Source: Pavlovales sp. CCMP2436
Taxonomy: Eukaryota; Haptophyta; Pavlovophyceae; Pavlovales
Length of the DNA: 11,524 nucleotides
Direction of reading: 5' to 3'
NCBI GenBank assembly: GCA_026770615.1
Contig: MU631667.1
Span: forward strand, 32,672 to 44,195
Part shown: positions 1 through 7,188 of the stretch, piece after piece
Layout of the letters: each line of letters begins with the position of its first letter
Position numbering within the stretch: position 1 is the first letter of the stretch
The notes under the pieces: generated by a model
Databases searched by the model: none
Told to the model about the DNA's origin: nothing
The model's input: the letters and a program-made list of their open reading frames with translations, nothing else
Translations under genes and position numbers: made by a program

Positions 1-31
<31 letters not shown>
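1..31. repeat. Poly-G homopolymer at window start
   Basis: Thirty-one consecutive G residues begin the window. On the minus strand they lie in frame with the coiled-coil gene and would encode a proline run. A real poly-proline stretch is possible, because the gene is already Ala/Gly/Pro-rich here. A pure homopolymer at a sequence edge is also typical of a contig end or a sequencing artefact. Confidence 0.9.
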
Positions 32-32
<1 letters not shown>

Positions 33-970
33 ATGGAGGGGTGCGCACCTGCGCTGCCGCCAATTGTGCCATCCGCGCCCCCTCGCCCGTCCAGAGGCAG
101 GCCGGAGCCCTCCGTGTCTAAGGCTTCGGCTGCGGACACTGCAGCGGGCACTGGTTGCTCTTCTCCACAACCACCGCTAGAAGAAGCAGCAGCAGGTGAC
201 GCCACCGCCGCAGCCGCCACAGCCGCAGCAGAAGCCTGCCTGGCCTCGTGCAAGCCTCTGGATACGATCTCGACGATGCGCTCCTCCATCTGTGTCATGG
301 CCTCCTCCACCACACCGCACCGCGCGTCAATTTCGCGCGCGACTGCTCCTTGGGTAGCCGCTGCCGCTGCCGCCGCCGCCGCCGCCGACACCCCTCCCAC
401 GGCCCCCGCCCCCTCCCGCCGCCCCCTTGCGTGCTCGTGCCCGCCCCACTCCTCGCGAACTCCGTCCAGCAGCTCCGTTCTCGCGAGCCCCGTGGCCCTC
501 AGACCGTCAATTTCTGCCCTCAGCCAGCCGTGGTCTCGCTCGGCTGTCCTCCGTACCGCCTCGACCTCAGCCTGCTGCGCGAGTAGCTGGTCGTCCGCCC
601 GGTCCGCCCGCACGAGCGCCATGGCCAAGTGCGCCTCAACGCCCTCCACGTCGGCGCGGAGTTTGCCGAGCGAGCGCTCGTAGCGGCCGAGGGCGTCGCG
701 CTGGGTCGCGGCCAGGGTCTGCGAGTCCTCGAGCATGCGCTCGAAGCGGTCCGCCGTTCGCTTGGCCTCTCGCGCGCATGCCTCGGCCGACTTGGCGAGG
801 CGCACGCTGCCGAGGAGGTTCGCGTCGGTGAGCGCATGCCGTCGCTGGAGCGCGGTGATGCGCTCGTCGAAGGAGGCGGCGGCAAGGGCGGCGGTGGTCA
901 TGCGTTCGAGCTGCACCTCCAGGAAGGTTGCGTAGTCATTGCGCTCGGCGGGCGCCAAGCCGGGCGGCAT
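1..970 (-). CDS. Coiled-coil protein, partial (C-terminus beyond window)
   Basis: The frame is open without a stop from ATG at 970 down to position 1, giving 323 codons. In-frame TAA lies about 80 nt upstream of the ATG, and the ATG is the first methionine after it. Residues about 15-180 are rich in Ala, Arg, Glu, Leu and Gln with heptad-like spacing and almost no proline, as expected of a long coiled coil. A Gly/Ala linker with a polyalanine run follows (about 185-208), then a second helical segment (about 209-250), then an Ala/Ser/Gly/Pro-rich disordered region ending in poly-Pro. No signal peptide or membrane segment is visible. No family is recognised; a structural or scaffolding role is inference. 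Several overlapping frames in this GC-rich stretch are also open, but their composition (Arg/Ser/Pro) looks like shadow translation. An upstream intron or an earlier start cannot be excluded. Confidence 0.7.
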
Positions 971-1067
971 GCTGCCGTTTGAACTCCGGAAAGGTAACTA
1001 ATGCTTGAGGCGGAGGTTGAGGTGCTTGGCAAGGAACTTAGCAGAGATATGAGTGTTAGTTGATAAC
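971..1067. other. Upstream region of the coiled-coil gene
   Basis: This short region precedes the minus-strand gene and contains GTGTTAG/CTAACAC motifs that belong to the repeat block to its right. No promoter motif can be named. Confidence 0.4.
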
Positions 1068-1157
1068 CTAACACTGACTATGCGTTAGTTGTTTGCTAAC
1101 ACTCGCCGCATCTAACATACAGTCGGCCGGCCGGCCCCCACCTAACAAACAGTCAAG
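1068..1157. repeat. Outer direct repeat, left copy
   Basis: This copy matches 2138-2229 at roughly 85 percent by eye. It starts with CCTAACACTG, contains the palindromic GTTAG...CTAACAC motif and a GGCCGGCCGG core, and ends near CAGTCAA. The two copies are direct and about 1.07 kb apart, enclosing the inverted repeats and the tandem duplication. The layout resembles a very small terminal-direct-repeat element, but no primer-binding site, polypurine tract or reverse transcriptase is seen. Confidence 0.8.
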
Positions 1158-1247
1158 AGTTAAAAAAGGGCCGTTTCATTATTATTTTAAATCAATAAAG
1201 CTTTGATTAAAATCTCGATTAAAGCACCATGGAGCAATTTTACGGAG

Positions 1248-1281
1248 AGCCGATGAGAATCCTTCTGCGAACCAGCCACAT
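1248..1281 (+). repeat. Inverted repeat, left arm
   Basis: The arm pairs with 2068-2101 in opposite orientation, matching at 29 of 34 positions. The inner 17 bases, CTGCGAACCAGCCACAT, are a perfect inverted match. The arms enclose the tandem duplication, so they could be the termini of an ~850-bp non-autonomous element. No clear target-site duplication was found. Confidence 0.75.
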
Positions 1282-1296
1282 GGAATATATAATATA

Positions 1297-1617
1297 ATGG
1301 GCGTGAGATTGGCTATTTTTGAACTGATTGTTTCCAAACTGGGAGGCCGCAAGATGTACGCGCTGATGGGCGTGAGTCCGATGGAGGCGGCCGCGCGCAT
1401 CAAGAAGCAACTCATCGACACGATCGGTACGATCGCGGCACGCGGCCATGCGCAGCTGCTGCTCGCGCGCTTGAGCGCGCTGGCCCCGATCGCTGCCCAG
1501 CGTGGGAACACGACAAACAGCAACCAGCAGATCATCTCCCTAAACGCCCTTGCCCGGGCACACTACCGGAGATCCATCGGCACGCGCGGTGGCGCCCAAG
1601 CCAGCGCAGCCGACTAA
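1297..1617 (+). pseudogene. Unknown open frame in tandem unit 1, shortened by a stop
   Basis: This 106-codon frame begins at ATG 1297 with a 23-residue N-terminal part that unit 2 lacks, then reads an Ala/Arg/Ile/Leu-rich helical-looking segment shared with unit 2. It ends at TAA (1615-1617), where unit 2 has CAA (Gln). The frame downstream of this TAA is still open and similar to unit 2, so a single C-to-T change appears to have truncated a longer frame. A minus-strand frame (1535 down to 1182, 117 codons) overlaps it and is equally conserved, so the coding strand is uncertain. No family is recognised. Confidence 0.3.
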
Positions 1618-2050
1618 GGCACGCAGCAGGCAATGGGCGACGCAGCGCTCAGACCAGCAAAACATTCAGAACAGTCAGACGCCAGCTTGAATCCCTATCA
1701 GTAATATAATAGGCGTGAGTCCGATGGAGGCGGCGGCGCGCATCAAGAAGCAGCTCATCGACACGATCGGAACGATCGCGGCACGCGGCCAAGCGCAGCT
1801 GCTGCTCGCGCGCTTGAGCGCGCTAGCCCCGATCGCTGCCCAGCGTGGGAACACGACAAACAGCAACCAGCAGATCATCTCCCTAAACGCCCTTGCCCTG
1901 GCACACTACCGGAGATCCATCGGCACGCGCGGTGGCGCCCAAGCCAGCGCAGCCGACCAAGGCACGCAGCAGGCAATGGGCGACGCAGCGCTCAGACCAG
2001 CACAACATTCAGAACTGTCAGACGCCAGCTTGAATCCCTACCATAAATAT
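1371..2050. repeat. 343-bp tandem duplication (two units)
   Basis: Unit 1 (1371-1713) and unit 2 (1714 to about 2050) are head-to-tail and differ at only about a dozen positions. The first differences all fall at one codon phase, which is the third position both of the plus frame starting at 1724 and of the minus frame starting at 1535. The bias suggests past protein constraint but cannot tell which strand is coding. Unit 1 is preceded by a 69-bp segment absent from unit 2 and bounded by the direct repeat ATGGGCGTGAG (1297-1307 and 1366-1376). Confidence 0.9.
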
Positions 2051-2170
2051 AACTCCATCATTTTTCTATGTGGCTGGTTCGCAGCAGCCTGCTCATTGGC
2101 TGGACACCTAACACTCAAACGGCTGACATCTTGGTCTCCTAACACTGCGTGTGTGTTAGTTGTTAGCTAA
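1724..2170 (+). CDS. Unknown open frame in tandem unit 2
   Basis: ATG at 1724 opens 148 codons. The first ~100 residues match the frame of unit 1 almost exactly: an amphipathic Ala/Leu/Ile/Arg-rich stretch, then a Gly/Ala/Gln-rich part. The last ~40 residues come from the inverted repeat and the outer direct repeat and are probably not functional. The opposite strand also carries a conserved frame from ATG 1878, whose first 57 residues are identical in both units. I recognise no family on either strand. This may be coding content of a mobile repeat, or simply open frames in GC-rich repeat DNA. Confidence 0.3.
   Translation: MEAAARIKKQLIDTIGTIAARGQAQLLLARLSALAPIAAQRGNTTNSNQQIISLNALALAHYRRSIGTRGGAQASAADQGTQQAMGDAALRPAQHSELSDASLNPYHKYNSIIFLCGWFAAACSLAGHLTLKRLTSWSPNTACVLVVS
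2068..2101 (-). repeat. Inverted repeat, right arm
   Basis: Opposite-orientation partner of 1248-1281, with a perfect 17-base core at 2068-2084. It lies inside the 3' part of the open frame of the second tandem unit, so that frame's C-terminal residues are encoded by repeat sequence. Confidence 0.75.
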
Positions 2171-2229
2171 CACTCCCAGCAGCTAACACACAGTCGGCCG
2201 GCCGGGCCCCCACCTAGCACACAGTCAAA
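2138..2229. repeat. Outer direct repeat, right copy
   Basis: Right partner of 1068-1157, in the same orientation. Differences are mostly point substitutions (for example TTTGC against TTAGC) plus one extra G in the GGCCGG core. A further CTAACAC motif occurs just downstream near 2270. Confidence 0.8.
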
Positions 2230-2840
2230 AGGGTCTGCCGTTACACTTAGTTATTCGAACACACCTAACACGCACTCCTATCTCTGGAACTTAGGCTGCG
2301 CGAAAATTCGGCCCACGTTGCCATGTGCAGCTACGGCTGTGCAAACTGCACACAATGGATTTGCGGGCTGTCACTGGCTGGAAGGACTACAAACTAGCTA
2401 TCAGGACCGGTTTCAAAATCAGTTGCCGAGAATTGTATGAAAATCCGACACATATAATTATGAAAATATGATCTTTTTTAAGTTAGTTTCGCTCTAAACT
2501 TACCTTTGCAGCATGGCGGAACGGGAGCTACTTAAACAAACTTAAGATACCGCCGTCCACGTTATTTGCGCTTACGGCCTCCGGGTTTCGGCTTCGCGTG
2601 GCACTCGCGTCGTTTCAGACACGGCTCACCATGCGCGTTTTAAATATGGGGAAACGGGTCTTCAAATGGCCCAAGCCTGGCGCTGTGCTCCACGTCCCTC
2701 GGCTATGTTCCACTCCTCCTCGAAATACGGGAGTTTCTCCACAACCTGTGTGCGCGGTTGGGGATGTGGGGGTTGTGTGAGCAAACATCATATGCTGGAG
2801 TGGGGTGGTGTCAGGTTAAATATTTGGGGCGCATGATCGG
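2230..2840. other. Intergenic region, no supported gene
   Basis: Moderate-GC sequence with no long ATG-initiated frame of convincing composition. A pyrimidine-rich stretch ending TTTGCAG near 2513 resembles a splice acceptor on the plus strand, but no partner exon could be joined to it. Confidence 0.4.
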
Positions 2841-3416
2841 CTACAGGAGCCGCCCGGGGCGGCGGCGGCGGCGGCGGCGGGCGGGGGGGGTTGGGGGGAT
2901 GTTAGCGTCCATTTTTGGCTTGCGAACCTCACAGTCGGCTGCTCTCGCGCGTCGTTGACGCGTGCCATCATGCTTGCTCTTGCGCGTCTTTGACACGTGC
3001 TGCGCCCTGCCCATCATCTCGTAGTCGGCTGCGGTCGGCAGCCAGACGTCGCCCACTCCCAGCGTCATGGCGGCGTGTTTGGCTCGGAAGGTTCCGATCC
3101 CGAACGCTGGTTCCGAGGCAAATGAGGGCTGGTCGAGCCCGCTCCCCTCCTGCAGCAGCTGGCTCGAGCTCGCGTCCAAGATGCGGCGGCTGCCCTCGGC
3201 CAGGACGTGCTGAACCGCGCGCCGCACCACCGGCGAGTGGCCGCGCCAGCCCGTCTGTACTAGCTCGTCGGCAAGCACCGCGCGCTCGTGCTCGCTGAGG
3301 AAGGAGACGAGCCCGTCGCCCCGCTGGATGCGGTGCCGGGCGTAGGTCCGCAGCAGCGCCGACGGGCTATCGAGTGCGCCACCGCTGTGAGTCACACGCA
3401 GCTCGGGCCCGCTCAT
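2841..3416 (-). CDS. Unknown 191-aa protein with basic C-terminus
   Basis: ATG at 3416 is the first methionine in a frame that continues upstream to about 3476 without one. Residues 1-140 have ordinary protein composition with predicted helices (Leu/Val/Ala/Glu/Arg-rich, about residues 20-90) and good third-position GC. From about residue 140 the sequence becomes strongly basic. It contains a 12-codon degenerate tandem repeat (DNA at about 2941-3001) and ends in an Arg run encoded by the CGG microsatellite. The true C-terminus may therefore differ, for example by splicing before this tail. No signal peptide or membrane helix is seen. No family recognised; the acid/base pattern would fit a nucleic-acid-binding tail, but that is inference. 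Confidence 0.5.
   Translation of the reverse strand: MSGPELRVTHSGGALDSPSALLRTYARHRIQRGDGLVSFLSEHERAVLADELVQTGWRGHSPVVRRAVQHVLAEGSRRILDASSSQLLQEGSGLDQPSFASEPAFGIGTFRAKHAAMTLGVGDVWLPTAADYEMMGRAQHVSKTRKSKHDGTRQRRARAADCEVRKPKMDANIPPTPPARRRRRRRPGRLL
2857..2899. repeat. CGG microsatellite followed by G-rich run
   Basis: About seven CGG repeats are followed by poly-G interrupted by TT. The tract lies at the 3' end of the minus-strand frame 2841-3416, where it encodes an Arg run. A similar CGG plus poly-G tract occurs at 7906-7937. Confidence 0.85.
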
Positions 3417-3579
3417 CCGGTGAGCACCCGTTACCAGACTTCTAGTGGCCACTACTGGATCTAGCACATCAACCACATCAAAAGTTGTTCCCCCACATCA
3501 ACAAAGTTGTGCCCGTCGAATTCTGTGTCAAGGGTTTAGAGCCCACACGGTTTGAAGGGCACGGACCGACGGGCTGCGG

Positions 3580-3777
3580 ATGGCCTCGGGGAACGCGCGC
3601 TACGGCCGGATGCTGCTGCTGCTGCTTCTCACCACCTGCGCGCCCGCTGCCAGCGGCAGCACCGCGCTCGACGTGCTAGTCGTGCTCCCGATGCCCTCCG
3701 AGCCCTTCCCCGAGCCGGAGGCGCACATGGGCCTGCTGCACGACGCGCGTGTGCTGCTGCTCGCCGCCGGCTCGTAG
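3580..3777 (+). pseudogene. Secreted-protein N-terminal exon, apparently cut by an insertion
   Basis: ATG 3580 starts a 65-aa frame with a textbook signal peptide: short basic n-region, a Leu6 core at about residues 12-17, then TTCAPAASGS with likely cleavage near residue 25. After it comes a hydrophobic strand-like segment (LDVLVVLPM), a Pro/Glu stretch and another Leu/Ala-rich segment. The stop TAG (3775-3777) is formed by the first bases of the left terminal inverted repeat of the neighbouring 2.27-kb segment. Across that segment, at 6047, a plus frame resumes in register. I infer that this is the 5' part of a disrupted secreted or surface protein gene. Alternatives are a short secreted peptide, or an exon spliced near the stop. 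No family recognised. Confidence 0.45.
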
Positions 3778-3858
3778 GAGCCTATCGGAGCGCTAAGATC
3801 AGCTTGACTTGAACTTGAATGAAACATGCCGTCTGCCAGAACCTCCCTTCATAAATAT
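3773..3858 (+). repeat. Left terminal inverted repeat
   Basis: It begins CGTAGGAGCCT and runs through TTGACTTGAACTTGAA to a CCCT-rich part and AATATA. Compared with the reverse complement of 5961-6046, I count about 84 percent identity with two small gaps (2 and 4 nt). It supplies the stop codon of the 3580 frame. Confidence 0.85.
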
Positions 3859-4107
3859 ATGATTGATAGGAATTCAAGCTTCGCGTCTGACTGTCTTAGA
3901 AGTTGTGCTGTTTTGAGCGCGCTGCGGAGTGCGGATCGCCCATTGGCATTGGCATTGCCTGCTGTGTGCCTTAGTCGGCTGCGCTGGCTAAGTTTAGTCC
4001 ACCTTTGAGTCTCACTACCCGGCCCCCGGGCCCTCGCGCCTCGTCGGGTCTGCGCTCCGCGTAATCTGAGTCGGTGGGTTGGAGCTCGGAGGAGGAGCAT
4101 GGCTGCT

Positions 4108-4944
4108 CTAGACCATGGGAGGCGCGTTCGGAGGGGTTTTGAGGGCCTTCTTGCCATCGCGCTTGCGTGCGGCCGCAAAGGCGCAGAAGCTGAGCACGCA
4201 GCAGCCGAGCGCGCCAAACGCCGCGAGTCTGATGTGCATGCCGGACTTCTTAACATGCGCGACGGACTGGGACGCGATGACCGTGGTGTTGAGAAGGACG
4301 TCATCGAGCGTCAGGTCCCCGCTCGCGTGACGGCCGTTCCGATAGAATAGGCGCACGTAGCCGAGCTTTCCGGGCTTGCCGAGCGGGACAGACAGCGGGG
4401 TCCACCCATGCCCCTGGTCCCCAACAATGGAGAAAAGCGTTTCCCAGTGGCCCGTGGGCTCTGCTGAGGACTGGACCTCGAACGTGTCGATGTCCCTTCC
4501 ATAGGCTTCGTAACGGAGCTGGAGGGAGCCGCCGAGCGGCACCTTCTCGCACGTGGTGATCGTCGAGTGCATGAAGGGCATGCCACTGGCGTCGAAGAAA
4601 ATGTATGCACCGTCGTGTTCCATGGGTCCGGTCCCGGCGCTGTGTCCGTCCTCGGGGGGGCCGTCCTGGAAGTCACTCTCGTCGTCCTCGTCTTGATACC
4701 ATCCGCTGTCGTTCTAGATGGCGATAGGAAAGAGAGAAAGGATGGTGGGGGGGCTGTCAGAGCGGAGGAGAGGGGAGGCTAAGACACGAACGAGAGGCTA
4801 GCGCACCTGCCAGGTCGGGAGCGTGAAGCTCTGCGTCGTGTCGAGCTCGAAGCAACCCGGGACGTCGGATGGGAGACGCGCCTGCACCGCGAGCGCGGCC
4901 GGCAGCGCCGCAAAGAAGAGCGTTACACGCGAGACCATTGACAT
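4108..4944 (-). CDS. MAM-like domain type I membrane protein
   Basis: Two exons: 4944-4807 (46 codons, ATG 4944) and 4713-4108. They join in phase 0 across a 93-bp intron with GTGCGC donor, a CT-rich tract and CTAG acceptor. The product is 247 aa. Residues 1-22 are a signal peptide. Residues about 28-190 resemble a MAM domain (meprin/A5/PTPmu adhesion and oligomerisation fold): CFELD near the start, W45, an acidic DDESD stretch, GAYIFFDAS at 81-89, LQLRYEAYG at 110-118, W136, GDQGHGW at 144-150 and GDLTLDDV at 178-185. Sequons lie at N47 and N188. A hydrophobic helix at about 209-228 is followed by the basic RKR stop-transfer and a short cytosolic tail. An adhesion or receptor role at the cell surface is inferred from the family. 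Only two cysteines (C31, C101) lie in the ectodomain, fewer than in typical animal MAM domains. Confidence 0.8.
4714..4806 (-). other. Spliceosomal intron in the MAM-like gene
   Basis: This 93-bp intron in phase 0 has the CAG|GTGCGC donor, the pyrimidine tract CTTTCTCTCTTTCC and the CTAG acceptor. Removing it joins a signal-peptide exon to the MAM ectodomain in frame. It shares the unusual GTGCG donor with the GH5 gene at 11363. Confidence 0.8.
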
Positions 4945-5268
4945 CAGCTTGCAATTCCGCGTTAATTCCTCGGCGGCCGTCCAGACGCCCAGAGGTGACC
5001 GCGTTGGAAATTTTAAATTTAACAACAACAAATTACGTCACATTGCGGCCACAGTACGCTTACGACCAAAGGTGACGCGAGGTATTGTACTTTAAAAAAA
5101 AATCCGCTCGAGACCCGTCATCGAACGACGTCACTCTCGCGAGTGAATCCGCCGTGCCCGCAGGTACCTCCAGCTGCGCTTGTGCGCTGATGGCCCATCA
5201 CTGACAAAAAATTATATCGTTAAGTTGCCGAAGGTGCCAGAGTCCTCGCCAAAGTTGCCGTCACCGCG
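4945..5268. other. Upstream region of the MAM-like gene
   Basis: No gene supported. The region contains AAATTTAAAATTT-like AT-rich sequence around 5009-5024 and CG-rich palindromic pieces (CTCGCGAG near 5133). The in-frame extension of exon 1 up to 5031 starts only at TTG, so 4944 is preferred as the start. Any promoter must lie here, but none can be named. Confidence 0.4.
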
Positions 5269-5808
5269 TCAGGCCCGCCAGTTTCTTTTCCCGTCATCGT
5301 CACCACTGCTGTTCTCATCACTCGATCTCGAGTGTTTGCCGGGTTTGCCTACCCAGTTCGCCAGTGGACTGATTACCCTGGTGATGAACTCTGGGATAGA
5401 CTCGCTCGCGGCTTGAAAGAGATCGTGCAGCGGCAGCGCCGGCAGCAAAACCTCCAGTGTCTGCGACAACAGCGAAACCTCGGCAGCGGGCGCGTCAGCG
5501 GGTGCGTCAGCGGCAGAAGCCGCTGCCACACCGGTTGCCGCGTCCGCCACGGGAGATAGCACCACCGGCTCCTCGATCCCCGCGTCAGCGGGCGCGTCAG
5601 CGAACGCGTCAGCGGGCGCGGGCACAGGCGCCTGGGCGCGCTCCGCAGCCGCCAGGGCGCGCTCCGCTGCCCGGCGGGCTGACCGGCCTGCGCATGCACC
5701 CATGCCGCCCACGTGGGGCTTACCCCCCACCGCCGCCCCGCGGCGCTTGCCACCCGCCGCCCGCCGCTGCTGCGGCGCGATGGCAACGCGAGCGGTAAGC
5801 ACGAACAT
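5269..5808 (-). CDS. Unknown 179-aa Ala/Asp/Pro-rich protein
   Basis: ATG 5808 is the first methionine; the frame further upstream has only a TTG. Residues 1-60 are Ala/Gly/Arg-rich without acidic residues until about residue 54, resembling an organelle-targeting presequence. Residues about 61-110 contain degenerate PADAPADA repeats encoded by a CGCGTCAGCGGG minisatellite (about 5484-5510 and 5581-5620). Residues about 112-156 look like amphipathic helices (SLLSQTLEVLLPALPL, then FQAASESIPEFITRVISPL). The last 23 residues are an acidic/basic hydrophilic tail with SSDENSSGDDD. No family recognised; plastid or mitochondrial targeting is speculative. It lies inside the TIR-flanked segment, same strand as the MAM-like gene but separated by more than 300 bp. 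Confidence 0.6.
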   Translation of the reverse strand: MFVLTARVAIAPQQRRAAGGKRRGAAVGGKPHVGGMGACAGRSARRAAERALAAAERAQAPVPAPADAFADAPADAGIEEPVVLSPVADAATGVAAASAADAPADAPAAEVSLLSQTLEVLLPALPLHDLFQAASESIPEFITRVISPLANWVGKPGKHSRSSDENSSGDDDGKRNWRA

Positions 5809-5838
5809 CACGCGCCCCTCGCTCAAACGATCTCGAGA

Positions 5839-5848
5839 GATATATATC
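5839..5848 (-). promoter_or_regulatory. TATA-like element upstream of the 179-aa gene
   Basis: The palindrome GATATATATC lies 31 bases upstream of ATG 5808 in an otherwise mixed region. Its position would fit a TATA box with a very short leader. AT-rich palindromes are common in this window, so this is weak. Confidence 0.2.
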
Positions 5849-5960
5849 GCAAAACATGGACACTGATCAACAGTCGAAAGTAAATTTGCATGTCAAAGAG
5901 TTGTCGAAGATAGAGGCAGCTTTCTAGCTCTGTCCATAAAGCTGCTTGGCGGGTATTGCG

Positions 5961-6046
5961 TTATATTAATGTAGGGGGGTTCGGGCTGGCGGTACGTTTC
6001 AAGTTCAAGTCAGGCTGATCTAAGCGCTCCGACGCAGGCTCCTACG
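5961..6046 (-). repeat. Right terminal inverted repeat
   Basis: Inverted partner of 3773-3858, with the same order of blocks read from the minus strand. Immediately outside it lies CGCTACGCCGAG, which continues the reading frame of the 3580 gene if the segment plus one CG are removed. Confidence 0.85.
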
Positions 6047-6313
6047 CGCTACGCCGAGGTGTGGAGCTGGTAGAAGTGGGCCGAAAACAAAGCGCTGGCG
6101 TCGCTGCGCAACACGGGACCGCCCGACAGTGCGCGAGCAAGCGAGTCCATTGGTGATCCCACCGGTGACGTATCGCTGGGAAGCGATGGGGTTTTGAATG
6201 TCGAGAACTCGTTTGCGCGTGCATGGCGCGGGCCGCAGCGCGGGGGCGCGGTGGAAGGACTGGTTGAAGAGCGAGCCGAAGAGCGTGTATATATATTTAA
6301 TAAATATTATTAT
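6047..6313 (+). pseudogene. Candidate downstream exon of the interrupted secreted-protein gene
   Basis: Right of the terminal repeat, the plus frame starting at 6047 reads RYAEVWSW, hits TAG (6071-6073), and then stays open for 80 codons to TAA 6314. This part has acidic, Ala/Glu-rich composition typical of coding DNA up to about 6285. GAG|GTGTGG at 6058-6059 or CTGGTAG at 6067-6073 could be splice sites. Precise removal of the segment at 3775-6046 would place RYAE directly after AAGS of the 3580 frame. Minus-strand frames in the same stretch (ending at 6049 and 6021) are also open, so the coding strand is uncertain. No family recognised. Confidence 0.3.
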
Positions 6314-6316
6314 TAA

Positions 6317-6884
6317 CTTAGTTTGCAGTCGCAGTTATACTTATACATATTTATTCCGCTCACTCGTGCAAAAATGGCACATTTCTCGCGTGATGATCGA
6401 TTACTATTTTCTGATCATCAAACACGGATCCATACTTATGAGCGCACTCGGTGCAGCCCAGCCGTGGTCCGGAATAGATATCGCGGGCCGCGCAATCAAT
6501 AATAAACTAATTGTTATTAAGTAAAACCGCAGTTTAAAACAGCAATTTCGCACCCGGACCAACGGCGGTCCGGTCATTCCCGGCGATGTAACTCCAACGC
6601 ATCCTCCAATGAGAGGGTGAGTAGGATAACCGCCTAGATCATAAAATAAGTAGTATAAAGACGTCACGTTTGCAAGTGAATTCACCGTTGCAGCAGGTCG
6701 TCAGCGCTGCGCCTCTGTTGCTTGACCACCATTTAAAAAAAGGAGAACGTTGAGTTGCCGGACACGGCGATGCTCTATTGCCACATTGTTGCCTTCCATG
6801 TGCCGCTGTCATCTTCGTCCCAGCCGCCCACGTAGCTTTGGGAGTTAAATCGACCAAATTAAGATGGCCTCAAACTTGAAACTG
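6317..6884. other. AT-richer intergenic region with two hairpins
   Basis: No gene is supported. TGATGATC (6391-6398) and GATCATCA (6413-6420) form a perfect 8-bp stem with a 14-nt loop. CCGGACC (6554-6560) and GGTCCGG (6567-6573) form a perfect 7-bp stem with a 6-nt loop. The function of both is unknown. Confidence 0.5.
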
Positions 6885-7049
6885 GAAGTAGTCGTGGGCA
6901 ATAAAAACGGCGCTTTTGAGACTGAGGCTCAATCTCTTAGCAAATTACATACAAAAAATGCTTAAACTTTGGTTAAAATACTACTGAAGGGCAGGAAAAT
7001 GAGGCTCAGTTTCTTAACGCTACGGTATCTTATTGCCCGCGACACCCTG
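6885..7049 (+). mobile_element. MITE copy 1 (~165 bp)
   Basis: Orientation A of a family whose best copy is 7952-8118. The right end CGCGACACCCTG is intact. The left end is degenerate, with GTCGTGGGCAATAA recognisable at 6891-6904. The flanks (TG and AC) no longer show a TA duplication, so this looks like an old copy. Confidence 0.75.
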
Positions 7050-7188
7050 ACACCAACTGCAGGTCGGGAGGGGGGGGGTGTGGCAGTATTTCTAATATTA
7101 GGATGACCCTTCAACACGCTCGCAAACGCCCTCGGCGTTGAGGGAGCGAGGTGGCTTTCATGTTATCTGCAGCCGGAGTGGGCGCTCA

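Larger units (their letters stand above)
3773..6046. mobile_element. TIR-flanked 2.27-kb segment carrying two genes
   Basis: The segment is bounded by inverted repeats of about 85 bp that point inward. If the flanking CG dinucleotide (3773-3774 and 6045-6046) is a 2-bp target duplication, the element proper is 3775-6044 and begins TAGGAGCC at both ends. Inside are the MAM-like membrane protein gene and a 179-aa gene, both minus strand. No transposase, integrase or polymerase is visible. It could be a non-autonomous DNA transposon that captured host genes, or an inverted segmental duplication of a short element on either side of resident genes. Confidence 0.5.

Noticed and set aside
33..885. 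Several long overlapping frames on both strands (for example 33-683 plus, 520-885 minus)
   Set aside because: They are Arg/Ser/Pro/Ala shadows of the minus-strand coiled-coil frame that runs uninterrupted from 970 to 1.
1046..2280. CTAACAC/GTGTTAG motifs as telomeric repeats
   Set aside because: They are scattered and in both orientations within a dispersed repeat, not in a head-to-tail array.
4823..5095. Plus-strand frames opposite the MAM-like gene and its upstream region
   Set aside because: Composition is poor and they are antisense to a well-supported exon with signal peptide and intron.
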